Positions 1-6,555 of a stretch of DNA of 11,386 nt are shown here, piece by piece. The notes under the pieces were generated by a model. That model was not told the DNA's origin. It worked only from the letters and a program-made list of their open reading frames with translations, and searched no databases. Numbering within the stretch: the stretch's first letter is position 1; the number at the start of each line of letters is the position of its first letter. The DNA is from Lachnospiraceae bacterium. Lineage in GTDB: Bacteria > Bacillota > Clostridia > Lachnospirales > Lachnospiraceae. The DNA lies in contig DOVG01000237.1 of NCBI GenBank assembly GCA_003520205.1, forward strand, positions 12,809 to 24,194, written 5' to 3'. A program made the translations under genes and the position numbers.

Positions 1-34
1 ACATCATAAATATTGAAAGTATTATATATCGAAA

Positions 35-53
35 AAAACTGTCTGGCAGTTTT
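35..53 (+). promoter_or_regulatory. Small hairpin upstream of atpF
   Basis: A perfect 7-bp inverted repeat (AAAACTG, loop TCTGG, CAGTTTT) lies 30 bp before the atpF start. All three forward frames of bases 1-62 meet a stop, so this is intergenic, probably between atpE and atpF. There is no run of T after the stem, so it is more likely an mRNA stability or translation element, or a weak attenuator, than a full terminator. The function is inference. Confidence 0.35.
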
Positions 54-83
54 GAAGGATAATATTAAAAGCGAGGTAATAAA

Positions 84-560
84 ATGCCATTAGGAATAGA
101 TATAACGCAAATTTTACTACATATGTTCAATGTAGTTCTTCTTTTCGGAGGTCTGTACGTTATTATATATGCTCCTGTTAAAAAAATAATGCAGCAGAGA
201 GAGAATTATTATAAAGAGATGGACGAAACAGCTAAGAATAAATTATCTGAAGCTGAGAAGAAGAATGAAGAATATGAAGAGAAACTAAAGAATGTTGAGT
301 CAGAAATATCTCAACAGAAGAAAAAAGCATCTATGGATATTGCAACTATGAGATCTGATGCTGAGGCAGAAGCTAAGAATGCAGCTAATAAGATAATTGC
401 TGATGCTAAGAGAGATGCTGAGAATCAGAGAAGGGCTATAGTTGAATCAGCCAAGAAGGATATAACAGAAATGGTAGAGGAGGCAACACGTAAGGTTGTA
501 CTCGCAAACAGTACCAGTGAAGCATATGATATGTTTCTTGACAATGCTGAAAGGAGCTAA
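84..560 (+). CDS. atpF: F1Fo ATP synthase subunit b
   Basis: This is the peripheral stalk (stator) subunit of the F-type ATP synthase. It anchors F1 to the membrane through one N-terminal transmembrane helix (residues about 8-29). Next come a Pro-Val-Lys-Lys motif (31-34) and Arg39, at the position of the conserved Arg just after the b-subunit membrane helix. A long, highly charged coiled coil (about 38-140) rich in Ala, Lys and Glu follows. The length of 158 aa is normal for b, and it is not fused to delta as in mycobacteria. The ATG at 84 is preceded by GAGG at 73-76. The stop is 5 bp before atpA, exactly where atpH would usually sit. In the known complexes the C-terminal end of b binds the C-terminal domain of delta. 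Here the natural partner is the delta-like N-terminus of the alpha subunit encoded next. Confidence 0.93.
   Translation: MPLGIDITQILLHMFNVVLLFGGLYVIIYAPVKKIMQQRENYYKEMDETAKNKLSEAEKKNEEYEEKLKNVESEISQQKKKASMDIATMRSDAEAEAKNAANKIIADAKRDAENQRRAIVESAKKDITEMVEEATRKVVLANSTSEAYDMFLDNAERS
551..556 (+). promoter_or_regulatory. Ribosome binding site fixing the GTG start of atpA
   Basis: AAGGAG lies inside the last codons of atpF, 9 bp before the GTG at 566. It supports a real start there, and so supports the 80-residue N-terminal extension of alpha being translated. The next Met codons in frame (residues 75 and 78) lie inside the extension and lack such a site. Confidence 0.75.
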
Positions 561-565
561 GAAAA

Positions 566-2317
566 GTGGCAGAGGACAAAAAAATATGCGCTAAACTTAT
601 TGCTCCATCAGAACCTGATAGTATTCAGAAAGAAAGACTTAGTTCATTTATATCAAAAAAATATGGAATAGATACAGAGATTTGCTATGTTGAAGATAAG
701 AGTATTGAAAATGGATTCAAGCTTATTATCGGAGAAGAAGTATATGACTGGACTAAGGAAGGAAGACTTCATCAGCTGGAGGAAATGCTTCGTGAGATGA
801 AGGTTGAGAAGGCTTCTTCGGGCGAAGAACTTATCTCGCTTATGAAGACAAATGTCCATGAGTGGAAGCCTCAGGTTATAGCTGAAGAGGAAGGCCATGT
901 AGAGTCAGTAGGAGATGGTATCGTCTTTGTTGATGGCCTCAAATCCGTAATGTATGGAGAAATAGTTATATTTGAATCAGGTGTCAGAGGTATGGTACAG
1001 GAACTGAGACCTGATGATATAGGTGTCATCCTGTTCGGAGATGATACAGATGTTACAGAGGGAAGCAGAGTTTTAAGAACCGGAAAAACCGCTGGTATTC
1101 CTGTTGGAGAAGCTTTCCTTGGAAGAGTAATTGATCCTTTGGGGAATCCTATAGATGGAGAGGGTCCTATTGAATCTGATGGATACAGAGCTGTAGAAAC
1201 GGCTGCACCCGGAATAGTCGAGAGACAGTCAGTAGATACGCCTATGAATACTGGAATCCTTTCTATTGATTCTATGTTTCCTATAGGAAGAGGACAGCGT
1301 GAGCTTATCATTGGTGACAGACAGACCGGTAAAACAGCTATAGCTCTGGATACTATACTTAATCAGAAGGATAATGGAGTTATCTGTATATATGTTGCCA
1401 TTGGACAGAAGGCAAGTAGTGTTGCTCAGCTGGTTGGAACACTGAAGAAGAAAAATGCTATGGATTATACAATAGTTGTAGCAGCTAATGCTTCAGAGAC
1501 TGCTCCAATTCAGTATATCGCTCCATATGCAGGTACTGCTATGGCCGAATACTTTATGTGGAGAGGTAAAGATGTTCTTATAGTTTATGATGATCTGTCG
1601 AAGCATGCTATAGCATATAGAGCTCTGTCACTGCTTCTGGAAAGATCTCCGGGACGTGAGGCTTATCCGGGAGATGTATTCTATCTTCATTCAAGACTGC
1701 TTGAGAGATCTGCAAGACTTTCAGACGCAAATGGTGGCGGTAGTATAACAGCGCTTCCTATAGTTGAGACACAGGCAGGAGATGTATCTGCGTACATTCC
1801 TACAAATATCATTTCCATAACAGATGGACAGATATTCCTTGAGAGTGACCTGTTCTTTGCAGGACAGAGACCTGCTGTAAATGTTGGACTTTCTGTATCG
1901 CGTGTAGGTGGAGCGGCTCAGACAAAAGCTATGAAGAAGGCTGCAGGTAGTCTTCGTCTTGATCTGGCTCAATATCGAGAGATGGAGATTTTCACACAGT
2001 TCTCCAGTGATCTGGATGAAACAACGAAGAAGCAGCTTGTCTACGGACAGGGACTTATGCAATTGCTGAGACAACCTCAGAATAATCCATTTAAGCTTCA
2101 TGAGCAGGTAATAATGCTTGTTACAGCTATAGCTCATGTTATGCAGGATATTCCGGTTGATGACATTTCTGACTTCAGAACTAAACTACTGGATTATTTC
2201 CACGAGGAAGAGGATGTACTTTGTAAGCAGATAGATTCAACAGGACAGTTATCAGATGATGATAAGCAGCTCATTATAGATGCTGCAAATAAATTCAAAG
2301 AAACCTACACGGTATAA
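566..2317 (+). CDS. atpA: F1 ATP synthase alpha subunit with fused delta C-terminal domain
   Basis: This is the non-catalytic nucleotide-binding subunit of F1, but at 583 aa it is about 80 residues longer than the usual 500-510. Residues about 9-80 read as the C-terminal domain of the delta/OSCP stator subunit: a segment starting Ala-Lys-Leu-Ile-Ala-Pro, a Gln-Lys-Glu-Arg-Leu helix, then DKSIENGFKLIIGEEVYD (44-61) and a final Gly-Arg-Leu helix. These line up with the [20 protein letters not shown] and GRL stretches of E. coli delta. A normal alpha follows directly: N-terminal helix (about 84-100), beta-barrel (about 105-170), Walker A GDRQTGKT (250-257), DDLSK (342-346), and the arginine-finger segment SVSRVGGAAQTK with Arg446. 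All key residues are intact. Translation starts at GTG with a good ribosome site. No separate atpH is present. The alpha call is certain; the delta domain is a motif-level match made by eye. Confidence 0.93.
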   Translation: MAEDKKICAKLIAPSEPDSIQKERLSSFISKKYGIDTEICYVEDKSIENGFKLIIGEEVYDWTKEGRLHQLEEMLREMKVEKASSGEELISLMKTNVHEWKPQVIAEEEGHVESVGDGIVFVDGLKSVMYGEIVIFESGVRGMVQELRPDDIGVILFGDDTDVTEGSRVLRTGKTAGIPVGEAFLGRVIDPLGNPIDGEGPIESDGYRAVETAAPGIVERQSVDTPMNTGILSIDSMFPIGRGQRELIIGDRQTGKTAIALDTILNQKDNGVICIYVAIGQKASSVAQLVGTLKKKNAMDYTIVVAANASETAPIQYIAPYAGTAMAEYFMWRGKDVLIVYDDLSKHAIAYRALSLLLERSPGREAYPGDVFYLHSRLLERSARLSDANGGGSITALPIVETQAGDVSAYIPTNIISITDGQIFLESDLFFAGQRPAVNVGLSVSRVGGAAQTKAMKKAAGSLRLDLAQYREMEIFTQFSSDLDETTKKQLVYGQGLMQLLRQPQNNPFKLHEQVIMLVTAIAHVMQDIPVDDISDFRTKLLDYFHEEEDVLCKQIDSTGQLSDDDKQLIIDAANKFKETYTV

Positions 2318-2321
2318 TAAT

Positions 2322-3230
2322 ATGGCAAATACAAAAGAGATTAAGAACAGAATAAGCAGTGTTAAAAATACACAGAAGATAACAAATGCCATGTATCTTA
2401 TATCTTCGACAAAAATGCGTAAGGCTAAGGAAGAACTGGAACGTACAAGACCATACTTCGATTTACATGAACACGAGATACGACGTATATTCCAGAGTGA
2501 GATAGATATAAGGAGTCGTTACTTCTATCCGAAGACAGGTAGAAAACCTGCAGAGACTTACGCATATCTTATTATAACTGCTGATAAGGGACTTGCTGGA
2601 GCGTATAATCATAATGTTATCAAGCTTGCCGAAGAAGAAATGGCAAAGCATAAGAAGGTAAAGCTCTATGTAGTAGGAGAATATGGCAGAAGATACTTTA
2701 CCAGAAGAGGCTATGAGATAGAACAGTCATTTCTATATACGGCACAGAATCCTACATTCACAAGAGCAAGAGAGATAAGTTCTATTCTTCTCGAGAAGTA
2801 CGACGCAAGACAGATAGATGAAATCCGTATCATATACAGTGATATGATAAGTGAATTTCTGACTGAAGTTAAGATGATGAGACTTCTTCCTTTTGACAGA
2901 CGAGAGTTTTGGACAAAGCAGGAAGAAAAAAATGAGAAGGATGTTCATTATATTTTTGATCCTTCAGTAGATGAAGTCCTGAACAGAGTAATACCGGGAT
3001 ATGTTGCCGGAAATATATATGGTGCGCTTGTAGACAGTTTTTCTGCTGAACAGAATGCGCGAATGACAGCTATGGACGCTGCTAATAAAAATGCAGAGAG
3101 CCTTCTGGCTGAACTTCAGATTCAGTATAACAGAGTTAGACAGGCAGCCATTACCCAGGAAATCACTGAGGTTGCAGCTGGTGCAAAAGCTCAGAAAAAG
3201 AAACGAATTAAGGAGGCTGCAGAGTCTTGA
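2322..3230 (+). CDS. atpG: F1 ATP synthase gamma subunit
   Basis: This is the central rotor shaft of F1, linking c-ring rotation to catalysis. The N-terminus (residues 4-35: KEIKNRISSVKNTQKIT, then SSTKMRKAKEE) is the hallmark first helix. The central fold carries TADKGLAGAYN (86-96). The C-terminal helix carries the signatures SAEQNARMTAMDAANKN (241-257) and QAAITQEITEVAAGA (274-288). The ATG at 2322 was chosen because homologous gamma subunits begin here and it is 4 bp past the atpA stop. An in-frame ATG at 2280 would add 14 unrelated residues inside atpA. No clear ribosome site precedes 2322, so translational coupling to atpA is likely. Most gamma subunits end just after the Gly-Ala motif. 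Here about 12 further residues, rich in Lys and Arg (QKKKRIKEAAES), extend the C-terminus. The gene overlaps atpD by 4 bp. Confidence 0.93.
   Translation: MANTKEIKNRISSVKNTQKITNAMYLISSTKMRKAKEELERTRPYFDLHEHEIRRIFQSEIDIRSRYFYPKTGRKPAETYAYLIITADKGLAGAYNHNVIKLAEEEMAKHKKVKLYVVGEYGRRYFTRRGYEIEQSFLYTAQNPTFTRAREISSILLEKYDARQIDEIRIIYSDMISEFLTEVKMMRLLPFDRREFWTKQEEKNEKDVHYIFDPSVDEVLNRVIPGYVAGNIYGALVDSFSAEQNARMTAMDAANKNAESLLAELQIQYNRVRQAAITQEITEVAAGAKAQKKKRIKEAAES
3210..3216 (+). promoter_or_regulatory. Strong ribosome binding site fixing the TTG start of atpD
   Basis: AAGGAGG, fully complementary to the 16S rRNA 3' end, sits 10 bp before TTG at 3227, inside the atpG coding region. It fixes the unusual start codon, which overlaps the atpG stop as TTGA. 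Confidence 0.8.
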
Positions 3231-4615
3231 ATAAAGGGAAGATAGTACAGGTTTCAGGACCTGTTGTAGATGTACTTTTTGAAACAGGAGCCATGCCTAA
3301 GCTTAGAGATGCTCTAAAGGTTAAGGTGGATGATAATGAGCTTACTATGGAAGTAGCTCAGATTCTTGGACAGGGAACAGTGAGATGTATAGTACTCGGT
3401 TCCAGTGATGGACTTGCAAGAAATATGGAGGTTGTATCTACTGGTTCAGGAATAAGAGTTCCTGTTGGTGATGCAACTATAGGACGTATGTTTAATGTAC
3501 TTGGAGATCCTATAGATGGAGGAGATGCTGTTCCTGATGATCAGGAGAGATGGAATATCCATAGACCTGCTCCAAAATTTGAAGATCAGAATGTGTCCGT
3601 TGAGATACTGGAGACTGGTATAAAGGTTATAGACCTTCTGGAGCCATATGCAAAGGGTGGTAAGATAGGACTTTTTGGTGGAGCCGGTGTAGGTAAAACA
3701 GTTCTTATACAGGAGCTTATTCATAATGTGGCTATGGAGCACGGTGGTTACTCTATATTTACGGGAGTTGGAGAAAGAAGCCGTGAGGGTAACGATCTCT
3801 GGAATGAAATGAAGGAGAGCGGTACTATTGATAAAACTGCCATGGTATTTGGACAAATGAACGAGTCACCGGGTGTACGTATGAGAGTTGCCCTTACCGG
3901 ACTTACTATGGCGGAATATTTCAGAGATGTACAGCATAGAGATGTGCTTCTCTTTATAGATAATATTTTTAGATTTGTACAGGCTGGTTCTGAGGTTTCT
4001 ACACTTCTGGGACGTATGCCTTCAGCGGTTGGATACCAGCCGACACTTGCTCAGGAGATGGGTGCACTTCAGGAAAGAATTACTTCTACTTCAGCCGGTT
4101 CGGTAACATCTGTTCAGGCTGTATATGTGCCTGCGGATGACCTTACAGATCCTGCTCCTGCTACAACATTCACGCACCTTGATGCGACTACAGTTCTTAG
4201 CCGTAGGATTGCTGAGCAGGGTATCTATCCGGCAGTTGATCCTCTGGCTTCAACATCACGTATACTTGAAGCAGATATTGTTGGAGAAGAGCACTATAAA
4301 GTGGCAAGAGAAGTTCAGGAATACCTTCAGAAGTACAATGAGCTTCAGGATATTATTGCTATCCTTGGTATGGACGAGTTGTCAGACAGAGATAAGGATA
4401 TCGTAAGTCGTGCCCGTAAGATTCAGAGATTTCTGGCTCAGCCTATGTTTGTTGCTGAGAAGTTTACAGGCATGAATGGTGTATATGTTCCTGTAAGTGA
4501 GACGGTAAGAGGCTTTAAGGCGATTATGTCAGGAGAATATGATGAGCTTCCGGAGGCTGCCTTCTATAATGTCGGCACCCTTGAGGATGCGATAAGAAAG
4601 GCTGAGACATTATAA
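3227..4615 (+). CDS. atpD: F1 ATP synthase beta subunit (catalytic)
   Basis: This is the catalytic subunit of F1, making ATP from ADP and phosphate, or hydrolysing it in reverse. The length of 462 aa is typical. Visible motifs in order are the N-terminal GKIVQVSGPVVDV (4-16), Walker A GGAGVGKT (151-158; Lys157, Thr158), the catalytic-glutamate segment GVGERSREGND (180-190; Glu183), Walker B LLFID (241-245), the ATPase signature region PAVDPLASTSR (335-345), and the DELSD lever (383-387, usually DELSE or DELSD) that couples to gamma. All active-site residues expected of the family are present. The start is TTG with a strong ribosome site. The reading frame overlaps the last 4 bp of atpG, so the two are translationally coupled. 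Confidence 0.97.
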   Translation: MNKGKIVQVSGPVVDVLFETGAMPKLRDALKVKVDDNELTMEVAQILGQGTVRCIVLGSSDGLARNMEVVSTGSGIRVPVGDATIGRMFNVLGDPIDGGDAVPDDQERWNIHRPAPKFEDQNVSVEILETGIKVIDLLEPYAKGGKIGLFGGAGVGKTVLIQELIHNVAMEHGGYSIFTGVGERSREGNDLWNEMKESGTIDKTAMVFGQMNESPGVRMRVALTGLTMAEYFRDVQHRDVLLFIDNIFRFVQAGSEVSTLLGRMPSAVGYQPTLAQEMGALQERITSTSAGSVTSVQAVYVPADDLTDPAPATTFTHLDATTVLSRRIAEQGIYPAVDPLASTSRILEADIVGEEHYKVAREVQEYLQKYNELQDIIAILGMDELSDRDKDIVSRARKIQRFLAQPMFVAEKFTGMNGVYVPVSETVRGFKAIMSGEYDELPEAAFYNVGTLEDAIRKAETL

Positions 4616-4617
4616 GC

Positions 4618-5025
4618 ATGAAAACATTTAAATGCAGAATAATAGAAGCGGATAATACATTTTACAGTGGTGATATGGTATCTCTTATTGTTCCCGCGCT
4701 GGACGGGGAATATGGTGTTCTTGCCATGCATCAAAATGTAGTAGTTGCTATTATTCCTGGAATTCTCAAATTTCAAACTGAAGACGGCGAGTGGAAAGAA
4801 GCATCTGTTTCTGATGGGATGATGAGAGTAGATGATGGCGAGGTATTAATTCTTGTTGACTCAGCTGAGTGGCCTTATGAAATAGATATCGAAAGAGTGA
4901 AAGCCAAAGAGGCTGCTGCCAGAGAGGCAATGCTTCAGAAAAAGAGTGTCAGGGAATACACACTTGCTGAGGCAAGTCTAAAGAGAGCGGTTGCGAGACT
5001 TAAGACTAAAGGGATGAGCCAGTAG
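4618..5025 (+). CDS. atpC: F1 ATP synthase epsilon subunit
   Basis: This rotor subunit connects gamma to the c-ring and often inhibits ATP hydrolysis. The 135-aa protein has the expected N-terminal beta-sandwich (about 3-85, with Phe-Tyr-Ser-Gly-Asp and LDGEYGVLAMHQN at 28-40) and a C-terminal helical hairpin (about 88-131). The hairpin begins IDIERVKA (89-96), close to the I/L-D-x-x-R-A motif by which some Bacillus epsilon subunits bind ATP, but with Val where Ala is usual. The start is 2 bp after the atpD stop without a clear ribosome site, so coupling to atpD is likely. This is the usual last gene of the atp operon, yet the next gene begins only 24 bp later. Confidence 0.92.
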   Translation: MKTFKCRIIEADNTFYSGDMVSLIVPALDGEYGVLAMHQNVVVAIIPGILKFQTEDGEWKEASVSDGMMRVDDGEVLILVDSAEWPYEIDIERVKAKEAAAREAMLQKKSVREYTLAEASLKRAVARLKTKGMSQ

Positions 5026-5049
5026 CATTACTGCGAAGCAGGAAAGAAT

Positions 5050-5466
5050 ATGAATCAGGAAGAACTTGAAAAAAAATATGGAATAAGTCTTGATAAGAAG
5101 GACATAAGAAAAAGAACCATAAGAGATATGGTTCTTCTTCTTATTGCGGGGAGTATATATTATTTGCTAATAATTCATACTCCTTTTTCTTTGAAATGCT
5201 ATCTATATGAACTTTTTCATATAAAATGCCCATCCTGCGGAGTGACCAGAATGTGTGTTTCTATGATACATTTTGATTTTATGCACGCATTCAGATATAA
5301 TCCTTTTATATGTATTACATTTCCATATGTTATATATGAGATAATATACTTATTACACCTGAATGAATCCAAGAAGAAACAAAGCAAAATAAACAGAGTG
5401 ATACTTTATATCTGGCTTGTGCTTTTTATAATATTTGGAATACTTAGAAATATATTTAACTGGTAA
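5050..5466 (+). CDS. Small membrane protein, DUF2752 family
   Basis: This 138-aa protein has the defining features of the DUF2752 family: a CPSCGVTR motif (60-67; Cys60, Cys63, Thr66, Arg67) followed about 10 residues later by MHAFRYNPF (78-86). A charged cytoplasmic N-terminus (1-26) leads into three probable membrane segments (about 27-44, 85-103 and 115-135). The function of the family is unknown. The two-Cys motif could bind a metal or form a disulfide, but that is inference. AGGA at 5040-5043 is 6 bp before the ATG. The gene sits 24 bp after atpC and 9 bp before the sensor gene, so it appears cotranscribed with both. Its coding sequence is visibly richer in A+T than the atp genes, as expected for a hydrophobic protein. 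Confidence 0.8.
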   Translation: MNQEELEKKYGISLDKKDIRKRTIRDMVLLLIAGSIYYLLIIHTPFSLKCYLYELFHIKCPSCGVTRMCVSMIHFDFMHAFRYNPFICITFPYVIYEIIYLLHLNESKKKQSKINRVILYIWLVLFIIFGILRNIFNW

Positions 5467-5475
5467 TAATCTGAT

Positions 5476-6555
5476 ATGGATAATAAAGAAATTGAAACTG
5501 AAACACTCGATAAAAAAGCCGGTAAATCTGGTAACAGACTTATACTTGTGACTACCATATCTCTCGGTGTGCTGCTTGCGGGTATGATTGTTTTTAGTGT
5601 TGGATTTTTTTATACCAATATGAAAAAAACAAAAAAAATGCTTGGTACCAGTGAGTATAATACTTATGACAGATACTATGTTTTTATCACGTCTTCCGGA
5701 GATACTGATTTCTGGAAGAGTGTATATCAGGGAGCATTTCAGGAGGCGCTGGGGAGTAATGCATATATAGAGATGATGGGTGAAGGTCTGGAAGACAGTC
5801 TTACGAAGAGAGATCTTATTAAGATAGCTATTGATTCCAAAGTGGATGGAATTATAGTTGAGGGAGATGATGATAATAAGACCTTAAATGTCATTAAGGA
5901 AGCAAGAGCAGAGGGAATTCCGGTTGTAACAGTTTCCTCCGATGTATCTGAAAGTGACAGAATAAGCTTCATAGGAATCAGCGGTTATAATCTTGGTAAA
6001 GAATATGGAGAGCAGGCTGCTTCATTTATCAGATCAAAAGATATGGATAATTGTAATATACTGCTTCTGATGGATGACTCTATAACAGGAAGCAGTCAGT
6101 CTATTATAAATACAGCTATAAGTGAAACACTTGATGATGCTGACCTTGGTACAGAGATAAATATAGACAGTAAGGTCGTAAGTACCGGAAAAAGCTTTGC
6201 TGCTGAAGAAGAGATAAGAGATATATTTGTCAGTGAAAAGGATACTCCGGATATTATTATCTGTCTGAGTGAGAAAAATACTGTGTGTGTATACCAGACA
6301 GTAGTTGATTATAACAAGGTTGGCGAGGTTGAGATATTAGGCTACTATATGTCTCCAACTATTAAGTCAGCTATAGATAAAAAAATAATAAGATCCTCCA
6401 TAGTTGTCGATACAAATCAGATGGGGCAGAAGTCAGTGGATGCACTGAATGAATACCTGGAAAGCGGTTATGTCAGTGAGTTATATATGGTAGATACAAC
6501 TCTTGCAGATACTGAGAACCTTGACTCCTTTCAGATAGAAGGGGGTGAGGATTGA
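5476..6555 (+). CDS. Membrane-anchored sugar-binding sensor protein (XylFII-like)
   Basis: The 359-aa protein has a short charged cytoplasmic N-terminus (1-20), one transmembrane segment (about 21-46) with no lipobox, and a type I periplasmic-binding fold outside the cell (about 65-350). Fold signs are YYVFITSSGDTDFW (67-80), the VDGIIVEG strand (123-130), AEGIPVVTVSSDV (145-157), and the late LGYYMSP (288-294), where a glycan-binding member would have GxD. Transport-type binding proteins in Firmicutes are normally lipoproteins. A helix-anchored one directly before a LytS-type kinase matches XylFII, the D-xylose sensor of the XylFII-LytS-YesN system in Clostridium beijerinckii. The binding domain is divergent, so the ligand cannot be named; a sugar is likely. 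The stop overlaps the kinase start by one base (TGATG). No clear ribosome site precedes the start, which is 9 bp after the DUF2752 stop. Confidence 0.8.
   Translation: MDNKEIETETLDKKAGKSGNRLILVTTISLGVLLAGMIVFSVGFFYTNMKKTKKMLGTSEYNTYDRYYVFITSSGDTDFWKSVYQGAFQEALGSNAYIEMMGEGLEDSLTKRDLIKIAIDSKVDGIIVEGDDDNKTLNVIKEARAEGIPVVTVSSDVSESDRISFIGISGYNLGKEYGEQAASFIRSKDMDNCNILLLMDDSITGSSQSIINTAISETLDDADLGTEINIDSKVVSTGKSFAAEEEIRDIFVSEKDTPDIIICLSEKNTVCVYQTVVDYNKVGEVEILGYYMSPTIKSAIDKKIIRSSIVVDTNQMGQKSVDALNEYLESGYVSELYMVDTTLADTENLDSFQIEGGED
6539..6547 (+). promoter_or_regulatory. Ribosome binding site selecting the ATG start of the kinase
   Basis: AAGGGGGTG, one mismatch from AAGGAGGTG, is 7 bp before the ATG at 6555. 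That spacing favours the ATG over the TTG at 6552, which is 4 bp away. Confidence 0.6.

Noticed and set aside
551..808. Frameshift or deletion artefact explaining the missing atpH
   Set aside because: A broken atpH would leave traces of its N-terminal domain or a stop before alpha. Instead the b subunit ends cleanly, a good ribosome site precedes GTG, and the delta-like domain is in frame with alpha.
871..1311. Open frame of 146 codons on the minus strand within atpA
   Set aside because: It lies wholly inside a conserved coding region, has Ser/Pro-rich low-complexity composition typical of an antisense shadow, and lacks a ribosome site. The other minus-strand open frames in the window are rejected on the same grounds.
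2280..2321. Upstream ATG start for atpG adding 14 residues
   Set aside because: The extra residues overlap atpA and do not resemble gamma N-termini. The ATG at 2322 starts exactly at the conserved first helix.
4125..4406. Plus-strand open frame of 93 codons inside atpD
   Set aside because: It is in a shifted frame relative to the catalytic subunit, which is intact and conserved through this stretch. The product is Leu-rich with no recognisable motif.
5020..5033. Small inverted repeat CAGTA-GCAT-TACTG at the atpC stop
   Set aside because: The stem is only 5 bp with no T tail, so it is not a credible terminator.
5427..5432. Perfect TATAAT about 44 bp before the sensor gene
   Set aside because: No -35 hexamer or extended -10 TG accompanies it, and it falls in A+T-rich membrane-protein coding sequence where such hexamers arise by chance. 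A weak internal promoter cannot be excluded.
6552..6554. TTG start for the histidine kinase
   Set aside because: The adjacent ATG at 6555 has better spacing (7 bp) from the AAGGGGGTG ribosome site and forms a usual TGATG stop-start overlap.
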